From Diplodia intermedia (Eukaryota > Ascomycota > Dothideomycetes > Botryosphaeriales > Botryosphaeriaceae), in contig JAKEKT010000040.1 in assembly GCA_021495925.1 (NCBI GenBank), positions 124,001-188,000 on the forward strand: a stretch of DNA of 64,000 bases. The letters run 5' to 3'. The position numbers and the translations under genes are program-made. Positions 22,147-35,420 of this stretch are shown here, piece by piece (position 1 is the stretch's first letter; every line of letters begins with the position of its first letter). Below the pieces are notes generated by a model. The model did not search any database, was not told where the DNA came from, and saw only the letters and a list, made by a program, of their open reading frames with translations.

Positions 22147-22932
22147 ATGCACGCCTCTGCCTCCATCCTCGCCCTCGGCGCCATGGCCGCCACCGTCTCG
22201 GCCCACGGCCACGTCCAGACCATCAAGGTCAACGGCAAGTCCTTCCAGGGCTACGACCCCAGCTTCGCCTACCAGACCCCGGTCCCCGAGGTCCCCGGCT
22301 GGACGGCCGAGAACCTGGACAACGGCTTCGTCGACCCCAGCACCTACAGCTCGAGCGACATCATCTGCCACAAGAACGGCACGCCCGGCAAGGCCTACGT
22401 CGAGGCGGCGGCCGGCGACAAGCTCGAGATCCAGTGGAGCACCTGGCCCGACTCGCACCACGGGCCCGTCATCAACTACATCGCGTCGTGCGAGGGCGAC
22501 TGCACGACGGTCGACAAGACGGCGCTGTCGTGGGTCAAGTTCCAGGCGGACGGGCTCGTGTCGGGCAGCAGCCCGGGCACGTGGGCGACGGACGACCTGA
22601 TCTCCAACAACTTCACGGCGACGGCGACGCTGCCGGCGGGCCTCAAGGCGGGCAACTACGTCGTCCGCCACGAGATCATCGCGCTGCACTCGGCCAGCCA
22701 GGACAACGGCGCGCAGAACTACCCCCAGTGCTTCAACGTCAAGGTCACCGGCGACGGCAGCACCGCCGTCTCCGGCGGCGAGAAGGCCACCGCCTTCTAC
22801 AAGGCCGACGACGCAGGCATCAAGTTCAACCTCTACACCACCTTCGACAGCTACCCCATGCCCGGCCCCGAGCTCTGGAGCGCCGCCGCCGCAAAGGTCC
22901 GCCGTCACGTCCGTGACTTCTTCTCCGCTTAA
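22147..22932 (+). CDS. Secreted AA9 lytic polysaccharide monooxygenase
   Basis: Intronless, 261 aa. AA9 enzymes are copper oxidases that cut crystalline cellulose or hemicellulose outside the cell. A 19-residue signal peptide (MHASASILALGAMAATVSA) is cleaved before His. This leaves the N-terminal copper ligand of the histidine brace (HGHVQTI). The second brace ligand is His86 of the mature protein (in DSHHGPVINY) and the axial Tyr is Y173 (in QNYPQCFNV), with the conserved H162 and Q171 nearby. Disulfide cysteines are at about C55-C176 and C96-C100. There is no CBM1; the protein ends in a short basic tail (KVRRHVRDFFSA). The ATG at 22147 is the only one that gives a signal peptide. It is a catalytic-domain-only enzyme, and the substrate is not predictable from sequence alone. 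Confidence 0.93.
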   Translation: MHASASILALGAMAATVSAHGHVQTIKVNGKSFQGYDPSFAYQTPVPEVPGWTAENLDNGFVDPSTYSSSDIICHKNGTPGKAYVEAAAGDKLEIQWSTWPDSHHGPVINYIASCEGDCTTVDKTALSWVKFQADGLVSGSSPGTWATDDLISNNFTATATLPAGLKAGNYVVRHEIIALHSASQDNGAQNYPQCFNVKVTGDGSTAVSGGEKATAFYKADDAGIKFNLYTTFDSYPMPGPELWSAAAAKVRRHVRDFFSA

Positions 22933-25900
22933 GTGCCGGGGTCGACGCTTTTCTTGTCAATATTCTTTGTGCATAGCATTTAACTTGGAGTGGGGGAATT
23001 ATGATAAAGAGGGAAAAGATGAGGTGAGAGGGGGAGGAGAGTGGTTGTCGACTTGTGGAGAGAGAATTGTTTTGTGGAGGAGCGATTTTTTGAGGAAGCA
23101 GGCAGTGGCCCCCCCTTTTTTGAAAACTTCTTTGTACCTACTTCGTTGCTGCGCAATGCAATTCGGTGCCTCACCAGAAAACACTCTCTACCTGCGCATC
23201 TATAACCGTGACTTTTTGCTTCTTCGAAGTGTTTTCTCTATGTCTGACTGACCAATAGCACCGTTTTCCGCCGTTTCTCTCTTATTTCCGGAGCCGGTGC
23301 CTAGCAATCGATATGCCGAAGGCCATACCACAGTCCCTCTATAGCTCCACTACTTCTGCCACCAATCAACGATCGTGCCGCGATGGGGACACGGTCAACA
23401 CATGATCCGTGCGTGGATGACGGGGACGGAGTGTTTTGAGTTAAGGTTGGTTGCGGACGGAGCTGTGGCGCCAGCGCCAGCGCTGTTTTTTAGCACACCC
23501 GTCGAGGGAGGCTCAAACACAAACAACACAACAACGCGCACTGCTGGCGGCCTTGCGACACGCTGTTGGCCCCGCCCCGCTCGCTGCCTGACTGACTGAC
23601 TGCCGCGCGCCGCCCTAGGTGGCGATGATGATGATGGCGCAATCATGCCGGTCGGCAAAGTTTTTGAGGTCTCCGCTGCTAGCAGCTTTTTGCGTGTGAT
23701 GTCTGTTGCCGTGGACTGACTGGTTCGAGCACGCCTTTTCGTCGAGAGGGCTGGGACGGGTCAAGCATGGCTGGCGGACTCGAAGGACCTGCTTAGCAGC
23801 TTTTCACTCTTTTTTCCTTCTTGTTCCTCGAGGCTGCTGTTTCCCCCCCTCGATATGGTGATGACGTCCACGATTCGAGGGGGGACAGTGCGTTTTGCAA
23901 GCCACGCGCGCGTCCCCGGCAATAAGATACACACGTACAACGCCCGGTTTGTACTGTACATGCATGCATGCATGCACGCAGCAGGGAACAACGCAGCGCG
24001 CGCAAAGACGTGGGCAGATGAAAACTGGAGAGAGAGAGAGATGCACCGGGTTCTGGACGTTCTGGACCCGGGTGCACTGCAATGTGCCGATCCGGCACAA
24101 GAGCGAAACCCGTGTTTGCCGTCGTTGGCGCGCCAGGGCGCTAACACGGAGGGGGCGCGGAGGAGTTGTTCGAGACGGACAGGGAGTCGTCACTGTCGTT
24201 TCGTCTTGGCTCCGCGGCAAAAGGCAAGCCACCGACGATCGTTTGGGGTGGGTGGGTCGAAAGCCCCTCCCCCGGCGGCGGGCGTTTTTGGTGGCGTCCA
24301 ACAACCCCCCCAGCTAATTATTTGGACGATAGGTACATAGTACGTAAGCAACGGCGGTCCACGTGCGCTGGTCGACATGCTCCTCCGCTCAAGTTGGATG
24401 GAGAGAGATCTTCGCTGCGATTTTTTCGCTTCAACCAGGCAGGCCAAAAAACTGGTAGCTTGCAGGACTAGGTACTCCTCACCTGGTTCCATAGCTTTCC
24501 CGAGCTATAGACGACGGACAAGGTTTGTTTTTTTTTTTTTTTTTGCTACGCGAGCTGCGTCTCTTTTGCCGCCGTTGTACCGCTGGCCGCGCGCTACGGA
24601 TCACCACTACTGCCGCTTCTCGGCCGTTCCTGTTTCACCACCACTGCAACTTCCCGGTATGCATGGTACATGCAAGGGTGGACGTTTTCCTTGGGACGGG
24701 ACGGGCTGGGCGCAACGGTTCGGCTTTTTCCCAGACGCTCGGCACCATCATGCGCGCGGCGCCTGTGTACGAGTACGAGCAGGACACGTCGATGCGTCGG
24801 GCCGATGGTGCGGCGGGAGAGATGCAAAAGGTGTGTGTGTGGACGGCATCTGGTGACTTTTTGTTGTTGTGGGATCTTACAGTATTGTCAATATTGCTGA
24901 CTGTTACTGCTGGTGGTGCCTTGGTTTGTGTTGTTGTACAGCAAGAGAAGCCGAGGGAATGCGTGCTTGGCGTTGATGGGGGAAGGATTGGGGCTGTTTT
25001 GGATTATATGAATGGCTGTTTTGCCCGTCAAATCACCCGTCTTGGCCGCTGACGAGCCGCGCGCTTGCTTTGGCGTCGTTACTACTGTCAGCTGGTGCAA
25101 ATGCGACATGTTTGCCTGCCTGACGACCGTCTGGAAGCACCAGGCTGTGCCGAGAAGGTTCAGTGTTTTGATCTGCAGGCATTCGGTGAGTCTCGACCAC
25201 TATGTGAGATCATCGCGTTGCTGACGCTTCCAGCCATGTGATGGCCCATCGCGAGCGAGTTCGCAGCTGAGGCTCGCGATTCGCTTTGGTGTTGTTTTGA
25301 ATGGTGCGGAAATCTGTGCTCAACGAACCCCGAAACACTGCTGCTCCTTGACATTATATGCTGTGCAAAGGCTACTTTCAGCCATTCTTCTTTTTTATTT
25401 CTTGCTTTTCCCTTCGTCTTCAGCCAGGTATTTTGGACCAGACCGCCTTTGTCCGAACTCATTCTCGCAGTCCTTTCTGTGCTCTAATCACGAACAAAAG
25501 GAATATATTCGGACAGCTTCATGTGTTCCTCAAACGAGAGGGCCACCCTTTTTGTAATGTAGCAGGAGTCCGACGCCATCATGGTCTTCGGTGTTCAATT
25601 AAAAGCTGAATAAGTGGTATTGATATGCAATGGGGATTTAAAAATGCAGCCCAGATGGAGTCGTCTGGTGAAACATGTCTGGACGGCAGCGAAGAGTGCG
25701 GACGAGCCAGATTTGCGTGAGTTTGGGGATATTCATTGGGAAAAAGTAGAGCTTCGATAATGGGGGCTAAGATAATTTTGTGGCCGGTGGGTCCTTATCC
25801 TTGTCCGCCTGACCACATGCACGATTACAAGAGCAAGGACTGTGGACGTTGAAATATTCTGTAGTCTTCCCTTGATTTGAGGCTCTTTTTGTGAAGTAGT

Positions 25901-26658
25901 AGGATTAGGGTTGGCGTAAGAGTTGCTATGGCATTGCACTACATTTCGTATGTGCAATCCGGCCCCTGCCTTCATGCGTTGACGCGTTACATTATTCTAT
26001 CATGGAATTAAAGCTTATCATTGTGATGTTCGAAGCACTTTTGGGTAATCTTAAATTAAAGTCTTTCGGGTGTCAACTTCAAGCAACTGGGTGCGAGGCT
26101 GAACATGACCGTCTTTCCACAAGGGTGCGATCGTCGACAGTGGGGGCCGTGTCAGCCTCGATGATCGTCGCTCCACCTGACACAATCAATCTTTGAACAC
26201 TTGTAGTTGAGTAACTGTCTACTGTGATACCGTAAGGCTGTGTAGTGTATTGGATTTGCCTGGGTTGACTGCGCCCCAGCAATGCCCGACAGTCTGTCCT
26301 TATTGAAAATACGTTTGGCATTCACCAGGCTATCTTTCTATCTATGGACCAGTTTTGGCCCCATCTCTGATCTGCAGCCTACTGAACTCACACAAGGCTG
26401 AGGCCCCACCCTCCCCACCGGTGTCTGCCTAGGCCTGAAATAACTTGTACACGTCTCATGCTGTTCTGCCTAGACACCCCCCTCGCGCGGTTGGTCATGA
26501 AAGGTGAGCATATTCCACGAAAGTAACCCAGGGTCTCGAGTGTGTGCCAATGCAGGTCAAACAGCCTGTGGCTATAAGTGGCTCGAAAACTCAGCTTCTA
26601 GGATATCACATCTTCCTAAAGTTTTCTGCTGCATCATCCCTGATGTACTACCGCGATC
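22933..26658. other. 3.7-kb gene-free region
   Basis: No supported gene between the LPMO and the DUF3433 gene. Simple sequence includes GACTGACTGACTG near 23590, CATGCATGCATGCATGC near 23960 and a run of about 19 T at 24524-24544. GC falls after about 25,600. Many short open frames exist on both strands, none with motifs or splice continuity. The last 200 bp should contain the DUF3433 promoter. I see no inverted terminal repeats or transposase remnants. Confidence 0.5.
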
Positions 26659-29600
26659 ATGTCAGCAGATACCAATGAGCCTTCTTCCATCAAGTTTGTC
26701 CCCCTTCATCAGAACGACGATGAACAGACGCTAGCAGAACGACCGCGCTCATTATCTGCGTACTCTCGAGAGTCTGTTACCCACGGACCCGATCCTGCCA
26801 TTGCCACACTCCCGACCTCCCCCATGGATCGCGAATCAACACAGTCGACCCAATATGAGCCGGTATCACCCACCACTTCTTTCGAGTCCGATGGCTATGA
26901 TGACGGACATCGAGTCTCTTCGGAGACTGGCCGTGATCAGTACCAATCCTTGCAGAACTGGCCCGAGCTTTTCAGCGAACCGCCGAGTACTCTTAGTGCT
27001 CTCGGTTTTCCGGAGGAACGTCCTCAATCATCACACCATGACAATCCAGAGTTTGAAGCGACTATTTTGCTAGAAAACGGCCAAAATACCAAGGAAGCGC
27101 ATACCGGAGCCAGTCCATGGCTTCCTCGGACATTCAAGGCTTGGTTTTTGGGCGCTCTTGCGCTTTCGATAGTGTGGCTGCTTACTGCGATAATCGCCAT
27201 GTATTGGTACTCAGCTATGCACGATGGACTGGGAAATGATGACGGGTCCTCCATCATTCTTCTCGGTTGGCGCTTCAGCCCCTCAATCTTCGCAGTCTTG
27301 TATGTCCAGATGACAGCAATGTTACTCGATGACGTCAAAAGAACCGAGGCGTTTGCTCGAATGTCCAAAGGGGCGCCCTCGGAGCATACCATTCTGCTTT
27401 CTCCTGGGGCGTGGTGGAACGCATTATCCGATGGGATTTCGAAGAAGAAGAACAATGGTCATCGAAGCTGGATTTTGATCTCGGCTGCTTTACTCAACAT
27501 CATCGGCTTCCTTGCAATCTCGCCTCTTTCATCCTCGCTGTTGGAATCCAAGGACATACCCATCGTCAAGGAAGTTGGATTTTCCAAACTCGTCCCGCAA
27601 ACGGATAGTCCGATCACCCTCAAAGCAGGGAGAGAAACATATCTGCGCATCATTGGCAATCTGCTTCAGGGTGTCTCGACCTCTGCTTGGATATCGGACG
27701 ATTGGAGCATGTTCCCTGTCTGGCCAACGACCCTTGAAGATGAACCACCCCTCAATCCAGTGCTATCGACCTCTGAGCAGACTTGGCAAGCCGAAACCTC
27801 TGTTGTCAGTTCCACTCTCGAATGCAATCCTATGGCGGTCGTACGCAAAAACATCTCCTACGAGACAGTGTGGTCATCCTCAAGCAGCTCGAAAGAACCA
27901 AGAGTCACATTCCAAGTAGAGTCCAACGATGGATGTTCTTGTACTCTCGAGCTCAATGCTGAGAATATGAAGTATGGAGGCACTGTTTGGTCTAAGATTG
28001 GGCCAATCAGAACGTACGATTTTGCTGGCTACTCCCTTGCTCGCGATTCATCATACTGGTTCCTGAATCGGTCGGATGAATGCCAAGGTAAGGAAATCCT
28101 ATTCGTCAGTACGCCTTTATTCGAGCTCGACGAAGACGGTCAATTGAACGAAAACCTCTCATTCCTGCCGAATTCCAGCACGTCAGTACAGGCGTGCACT
28201 TCGCACAACTACATCGGGAATGCCAATATCACAGCGTCCTTATCAGCGTCCGCTTCGAGAATCAATTTCGACAGAGAAGAGTATTTGAGGCGGCGATCCA
28301 AAATACCGGAGAGCATGCTCAACTTCGACGCGGTTCAGAATGTTACCCTCAGCGCGAGCTGGTACGATTACTTACCTATTCCCCAACACCAAGTCCGTTC
28401 CTCGGGTGACGACTTGTCGATCCTTCTCGCTGCTCAATATAACTTCGACATGGCGGCTATGGTCCAAGATGAAGACCTCATCACTCATGCGACCGTAGTC
28501 AAACAGCGGGTCCTGAGTGAAGCGATGCAATATTCCGTCCAGCAACCCGGTGCTTCTCGGACCGACTATGTTGCAGGCTCCATCACGGTGCTTGAAAGAC
28601 GGGTAGTGGTGATTGAAGTAGTTGCGATTACGCTTGTGGCTTTCTTCTGCATCTCACTATGCTTGCAACTCTCGGTATGGATCTTGTCTGGCGAAAAGCG
28701 GAGGCCTCTCAATCTGAAAGCCGATCCAGCAACAACAATGAGCATTGCAGACTTGCTGTCCTCAAAAGAAAAGGAGGATTCCGATCTATTCAAGCTCCAC
28801 CAGTATTCTTTGAAGGCGGTAGAGCGATCCCTGCGGCAGAAACATTGCTTTACCACAAGCCACACTTTACATATACGTGAAGTTAAAAGAACGCCTAATC
28901 AAAGTAAGTGATACCGACCAGTACTACACATGATTCACGATAGCTGACCTAAAATAGAAAAAAAGAACAAGAAAGTTGTTTTGACGTCAGACTGGAGGCC
29001 TGTTGTGCTTCGCCTGCGCGTCTTAACAGGCCTGATCCTCCTACTAGTTGTGCTAGCTGTGGCGATCATTGTTCTATACAGCTTTGCAAAACGGTCTCTA
29101 CTCTACAACACTGCCTTCATATACCAGGCCAACATTTCCATGTTCAACTCACGGGTGTCTACTGTTGCGCCTTTTTCGATTCTCCCGACCATGTTCGCTG
29201 TTTGCGTAGGTCTCTGGTGGAGTGCCATGGATGGCACTTTTCGCAGACTACAGCCTTTCCTGTCAATGGCCGGAGGTCCGACACGGCTCAGAAGTGGAGC
29301 CAACCTGTCTTATCAATCGTCATATTGGATTGCGGCAGCAATCAAAGCGGCCAGAAACAGACACTGGGTTCTGTTCCTTGTGACTCTGGGAACATCGTTG
29401 TCACCGATATGTACGTTGAAATACCTCCGAGTTGGTACACCCACTAACGCAAGCTTATTAGTGACAATCTCGATGTCAGCTCTTTTTGAGCGTAGTACTG
29501 GAACAGTCGTACACTCTGCCGAGATCCCACGGCACCTCGAGTTACGCACAGTCCCGTTTCTCTTTGAGACGGACAGACAGATCTCCGTTCATGAGGACAA

Positions 29601-31344
29601 TCCCGAAAAAGGCCAAGTTATAACCAATCTATTCAAGAACCTTTCCACGAACTGGATGTACGGAGCAACGATCCAACTTGCTCTCAACGGGACAGAGCCC
29701 GTCTGGAGTCGCGATGGCTGGAGCTTCGTGCCACTGGACCTATCAAATTTGCCAAATGACACGATGGCAAACTATTCCGATACCACCCCGCTTTCTCCAG
29801 CGGTCAACTACTCCGTCAGTACCCCCGCCGTTCGAGCCCGCTTTGAATGCACGCCATACCAGGACCTGAGCAACACCTCTACATGGCTTCTCCCTCAGAA
29901 TTTGAGCGACACGTCAACATGGAATGTGAGCCGCAATCCAGATGGAGCAGAAATCGGATACTTGATTGGCAGCAAACACCCGGTGGATGATGACAGCGAA
30001 TTCCTCGATACGACCGTGGAAGGCCATCTAGCCAAGGTCAAATGCTGCGTGAACGAGACGGATGGCCAGCCTGGTAAGGGCTCCGCGATCGGATATTGGT
30101 CGCAGAACAACATTGTCGAATACAACTCACTGCACGCTCCCATGAATTTCACAACCAAGTGGATCCATGGCGATGCGGTGATAGGATCGTACGATGAGCT
30201 CGTCGGCAGCGGGAGCAGAGAGACGCATGAGAGACTCCTCTTCATCGACCAACCACGGGCCGCGGCTCTCCACTGCGTACCCACCATAGAGACAGCCGAC
30301 GCAAACGTGGTGGTGGACCGCGGAGGCCAAGTCCAATCCTTCTCCATAACAGGCGACCCCACAGCCACAGACGCTCCATGGGAGGACGAATTCGTCGTCT
30401 ACCTGAACGCAAACGACCTGGACCACGTCAACGTGACCGCAAGGTAAAACAAGCCCCCCCTCCGATCCCACAGAAGCATATACATATCCAGCGCAAACCA
30501 AATCAACCAAACTAACCCACATACCAGCTACGGCGTCCTCTTCCAAGAATCCCTCCTCTCCTCCTCGCACATCACCCGCGTCAGCCCCGACACGACCGAC
30601 GCCGTCCCGGACGAGGACGAGGCCGACCAGGCCTTCAACGTGCGCGACCGCGGCCGCGGGCTCAACCTCGACTTCATGACGTACGCCATGTACAGCCTGG
30701 TGGCGGACAAGAACCCCTCCGCGCTCCTCGACGCCGCCACCATGGACGCCCTCGCCCGCCGCACCTTCTCGACCTTCTTCCAGCACTACGCCAGCACCTC
30801 GTCCCCCCCTGCGACGTCGGGCGGCGGCTGGGCGTTCCAGCGCCCCAACGCGACGCTGCCTCCGGACCTGGGAGCTTATTACAACGGCGATCCGGTACTG
30901 CCGCCGCGACCGTCGACGAACGGAACCGCCGCCACCGCAGCCGCCATGGTCCGCATCTCGCAGCGCACAGACGTCCTCGCCATGAACGCGGCGGCGGTGT
31001 GGCTCAGCGTCGCCATTTTGGCGTGGCTGGCCGCGACGGCTGCCGTCGTCGCCGGGGCGCTGCGGCTGCGGCTGCGGCGGCGGGGGCGGTCGTACCTGCG
31101 GGGCTTGGATCGCGACGTCGCGTGCGTGGCGGACGTGTTGGTGTTGGTTGCGGGGAGCGAGAGGTTGTTGCGGTTGGTGAGGGAGGGGGGTTTGGATGGC
31201 GCTGGGGAGGGGCTGGGGGATGATCGCGTCAGGACGGAGTTGGGGTGGTTTCGGGATGGCGCTGGGGAGATGCGGTGGGGGATTGAGGTTGTTGATGAGG
31301 AGGTGGAGGAGGAGGAAGAGGAGGGGGGGCGGCGGCGGGCTTGA
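26659..31344 (+). CDS. DUF3433-family large integral membrane protein
   Basis: join(26659..28903,28958..30443,30528..31344), 1515 aa. This fungus-specific family has no known function. A roughly 155-residue polar, Ser/Thr-rich cytosolic start leads to TPWLPRTFKAWFLGA-type membrane entry (here SPWLPRTFKAWFLG). Helices lie at about 160-183 and 270-290, then a long extracellular domain with many NxS/T sites. Further helices follow at about 650-677, 770-795 and two more near 830-900. A second glycosylated domain precedes the last helix near 1430-1455 (AVWLSVAILAWLAATAAVVAGAL). The tail is acidic (EEVEEEEEEGG). The two halves look like a tandem duplication, as usual in the family. Introns GTAAGT...AATAG and GTAAAA...ACCAG keep frame in phases 1 and 2. 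The third exon is clearly more GC-rich than the first two. Confidence 0.85.
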
Positions 31345-34124
31345 TTGTGTGGACGTACGTATGTGAGCGTCGCGGTTTGAATGATGCTCTTACCTCCCCC
31401 GCCCCGCCCTGCCCCGTCTCGGGATGCTGGGTTCGGGTGAGATTGAGGCAGGGCAGAGGTTTTGGCGGGCGCGCTGGGCTGCTGCTGCTGCCACGCCACA
31501 TCAACGCGTACACGGGCGATCTCGGCGTGGTGGACCTGACACGGCGCTTCACTACGATCTTCCCGGCTGTGTGGGCTCAAGCGGTCACGATCTTGAGTCA
31601 ACGGGCGCGAAGTCCGCGGAAGTGAGGAAGTAGAGCTGGCACAGAGGGCGCGCGCGCGCCGCCTCGGCTCTGGCGCCGTACAGAGAGCCTGAGCTGGTCC
31701 AGATCAAATTAAAACAAGTCGGGCGTGACAACGACCGCTGACCTGGTTGCGAGCGGGATGTTCGATTGCCTCACCACTGCGCTCATTGCTGCGCGGCCTG
31801 CCTCCGCCCGACCTCTGTTCGGCCGAGCTGAGCGCGCAAGGTCGGCAGTGAGCCGCCACCAAGAGGATCATCGTCGTCCAGAAGAAGGGCGTGAGGAGCC
31901 TGCGCGCAGGCAGCGCTGCTGGGGCAAGGCATCGCAGCGGCAGCGACGACGCGCGCAACACCTGGCGGAGGGCGGAGAGGCTCGATCGCGCGCAACGGGC
32001 TCTTGATTGAATCACAAATCAAAGCTTTCTTCCTCGAACTCCCATGCCTGATGGGAGACTCAACGAAAAAAAAATGTGGATGCCACTCTCGAAGGACCAA
32101 CGTCGCGTGGGCCCTGGGGCTATAAGCCTGAGGAAGAGAGCGCACGCTTTAATCTAGGACAAGACTCTGCGACCAAGCCACTGAAGGCAGGATCGTGACA
32201 CAAATCGTGCGAGATTGACATTTGCCCATGTTTCTGTGATCGAACGTTAGCTATACTCTTGTAGTGGAGAGGAAAAGAAGAGAAGGCTCCGACGGCAAGA
32301 TCTGGGGGGGTTTTTATACCCCACGGAGGCCGAGCCTCCGGACAGCGTCGACGGGATAGGTCGTCTAGGAAACCATCCGCGCTAGGCTCCATCTGTCCGG
32401 GTCTTGCCTGGACCCTGAGAAAAGGATTGGTATGTGCTGATTGGTGGCAGCTTGGGCCAGTGCTGAGAGTTATGCAAGTCACGCAGCGTATAGCAGCTTG
32501 TGCAGACCCGTCTTGCGCAACACCGCTGGGCGAGAGGCGGATTGCAGCAAAGTGTCTCGCCGCGTAGCAGTACTAACCATGGCGCAGGCTGAGGATCTGC
32601 TTTACTCTCTGTCATGCCTCCAGGAGCTCCTTCGCAAGCTCTCCTTGTTCTGCGCGCCCGGAACTGCGCTGTCAAAGGCACCATACAGTCTTTACCAGCC
32701 TTGGAAGCTCCGTGTTGGCAGCGTTGTGTGACCCATCTACGTCTCCAGAGGCAGCACAACCCCGCCGAGGCCATCGACGCCATCCTCACAGAGATCCACC
32801 GCAGCCTCCTGAGCCTCGCGGTCGCAATGCGTGAGGCAACACTGACCCACCGCCGGCAGCTCAACACCAAAAATCCCCTTCCACGTCCCCCGAACGGCCC
32901 TACCTCAGCGAGCTCGAACTGTCTAGCCACCAACGGCCGTAATACAACAGCAGTCGGCACATCTGCTGCCTCTTTTTCCAACGCACACACCGCCCGCGGG
33001 AATGGAGCCCTTCCCGAACCTGCTCATAGCCAACGACAACGACCTGCCGCCGGGCAGCCAACGAAAAGCCGCGCTGCCGCGTAGCCATCCGCTCACCTCT
33101 GCCCTCCTCCACCGCACAGCCCATGTAGCCAGCCCGCACAAGCCGCGTAGTCCGCACAGCCCGCTTACGCTCATTCAGCTCACTTGGATCACCAGCAGCG
33201 CCGGTGATGCCACTGACAATGACGGCACTCCGCCCGTCAGCTTACAAGGGAAGGTGGACCGAAGCTGGATTGATAAGGAACGTTTACAGGTGGCGGCGCG
33301 TCGGAGAATAATTTCAGTGATCACGGCAGAGGACAGAGCGAGCGCGGAGTAAGGGAAGAAGCTGGGGCAGATGGAGAATGGAGCAGGGCAGCGAGCTGGT
33401 CTTGATCTGCTGCTTCGCTGCCTTTGGGTCGGTCTATCTCTCTCTCCCCTCCAATTTCTGAGAACGGGTGGTTCAGGTGATGTTCTGGCTTGCGCATAGC
33501 CGCCGAGTGCGGGCGTTCCTCATGAGACGGCAGAGCCTGGCCGGTCTGCGTCGATACGTCTTTTGCAAAAGGGTCAATGGTCTCGACTGGCAGACGGGAT
33601 GATGGGCCGGCTCGCTAGAAATTCAGACTACGCCAGCTTTACGCGCTACCGGCTGTGCCTTACCGACGCCGCAGGATCACTGCCTCGCTGCGACCATCCT
33701 TCGGCCGCGGCGGCGGCGGCGGCGGCATCGGGCAGGAGGGCACGTTCATGGCGTGTCCGACAGATTACGACGCCGACTCGCTACCGTGGGAAGACGCCTG
33801 CGTCGACTCGACGACGTCGACCCGGTCCTCGACGACTGCCGTACAGCGGCTGTCCCCCCTGCATGAAGGCCACCCGAAAGCTTCAGTCCAGATTCACGGG
33901 CATAGTGTTGGAAGGCGGGATCGCTAAGCATCTCCAGGCGCTGAAATCGGTTCATCGTGAATTATGTGCTGCATGCAATTTTCCCCTTCCTATTTTCCAT
34001 GATGCATCCGACCTCCCTAAGCAAATGATCATAACTTCGGCGCGGACTTTTGACTGTGCAGGTGTTGGCCAAGGAGTCTCTTTTTTTTTTTGATTCTTTT
34101 GATTTGGAAGTGCGGGCTATCTAC
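31345..34124. other. 2.8-kb region without a supported gene
   Basis: GC-rich sequence between the DUF3433 stop and the RidA stop. The best coding candidates are a frame from ATG 32579 (MAQAEDLLYSLSCLQELLRK...) and an overlapping frame at 32614-33084 containing NPAEAIDAILTEIHRSLLSLAVAMREATL. A further block at about 33749-33927 reads MACPTDYDADSLPWEDACVD. None has a recognisable family or a convincing splice path, so I do not call a gene. Confidence 0.4.
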
Positions 34125-34693
34125 CTACGGCAGAACGGCAATGCACTCGATTTCAACGTCGGTGTTGAGCGGCAGCGTCTTGACGGCGACGCATCTGGGA
34201 TTGTGGGTCAGCAAAAAGTCGGGGTGGGCTACAAAGGTTGCGGAGAAGAAGCTCACGTCCTGCAGGGCTTGACGTCGCCCCAGTAGGTCATGTAGACCTC
34301 GTTCATGGCGGCGAAGTCGTCCATGTTGGAGAGGAAGACGTTGACCTTGACGACGTTGTCGATGGTGGTGCCCGAGGCCTCGAGGATGGCCGTGAGGTTC
34401 TTGATGCATTGGTGCTGAGGCCAGCGTCAGCGAGCATGCTCTGCCAATCGTAAAACACTAGATACCCCGCAAACTGAGTCCGCCCGTTGCCGCGTCGCAG
34501 AGGCAGTCTTGCATGGAGAAGGTGGGCAACTTACGGTATGCGCCTGGACATCACCGTCAATGAGCTTCATAGTCACGGGGTCCATGGGAACAGCGCCGGA
34601 GCAGTAGACGACGCCATTGGCGACGATTGCCTGCGAGTAGATGCCGGGCAGAGGCTTGGGAGCCTTGTCGGTAAGAGTGGCGACCTTGGGCAT
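34125..34693 (-). CDS. RidA / YjgF-YER057c family enamine/imine deaminase
   Basis: complement(join(34125..34194,34257..34414,34535..34693)), 128 aa, the standard length. RidA proteins hydrolyse reactive 2-aminoacrylate and related enamines made by PLP enzymes; fungal members are cytosolic or mitochondrial trimers. The sequence opens MPKVATLTDKAPKPLPGIYSQAI. It keeps YCSGAVPMDP, NLTAILEASGTTIDNVVKVNVFL and the key Arg in KPCRTCVAVKTLP, and ends VEIECIAVLP. Both introns (GTAAGT...CTCAG, phase 0; GTGAGC...CCCAG, phase 2) are needed to read it. The N-terminus has no obvious targeting peptide from this ATG. Divergent from the hydrolase gene. Confidence 0.9.
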
Positions 34694-35420
34694 GGTTGCT
34701 AGGAAGCGGTGTCGTTGTGGGATGGAAGAGAGCGGCGCGTCCAAGCAAGGCGGGGAAAATAGAGGGGAAAGTGAAGAAGTGCGGTTCGGCGCAAGCAGTG
34801 CTTCAAGTACCCCTCCAGGCCCTCGGCAGCGCAGCCGGCGCCCCTGGACCGGGCCGGCCACGGACAGCGACGGCATAAGCTGTCGAAGCATCGGCGACGT
34901 TGGATCTGAGCCGTTGGCTCTATCGCAGACTAGGCCGGTTGCGAAGTCGATCCGCCAGGACCTTCTCGGGCGATTGACGATGCTTGCCGACCGACACGAG
35001 CGACGAGCAGCCCGTGCTGACTGTCCCCCGCTTCTTGCCACACTATATCTCCTGGCCAGACACAAGCCCAACCCAGCACTTCAGGCCGGCCAACACTTCC
35101 ATCCCACGCCCCGACGACCCCTCCTCCCGCGCGCCCCCACGACGGCCCCCACGCACAGCGGGGTTCGAGCGAGCTCCCCGCCAGCATCGCCGGTCCGCCG
35201 CCGTATCTGCCATGCCGGCTCTGCACGGCGGGGCACCGCACCACACGATGGCCGCTGACAGCGCGACACGACGACCACGACGCCGCCCGCGCCGGCCGGC
35301 CGACCAGTCGCTCGGCCCATAGAAAGACCCAGCCATACCAGCTCGTGAGCCCCCTCCCGTCCCCGACTCCCCTCAATTGCTGCTCTACCCATATTTCCCA
35401 GAGGCTCATCATCACGCAAA
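34694..35420. promoter_or_regulatory. Divergent promoter region RidA / alpha-beta hydrolase
   Basis: 727 bp of GC-rich sequence between two divergent start codons. The stretch before the hydrolase ATG is pyrimidine-rich. No TATA box or repeated motif is evident, and open frames here appear to be GC artefacts. Confidence 0.45.

Noticed and set aside
22096..22908. 270-codon minus-strand open frame over the LPMO gene
   Set aside because: Antisense shadow; the + strand has a signal peptide and a complete copper site.
22933..26658. Possible transposon in the gene-free region
   Set aside because: No terminal repeats, target-site duplication or transposase motif could be found by eye.
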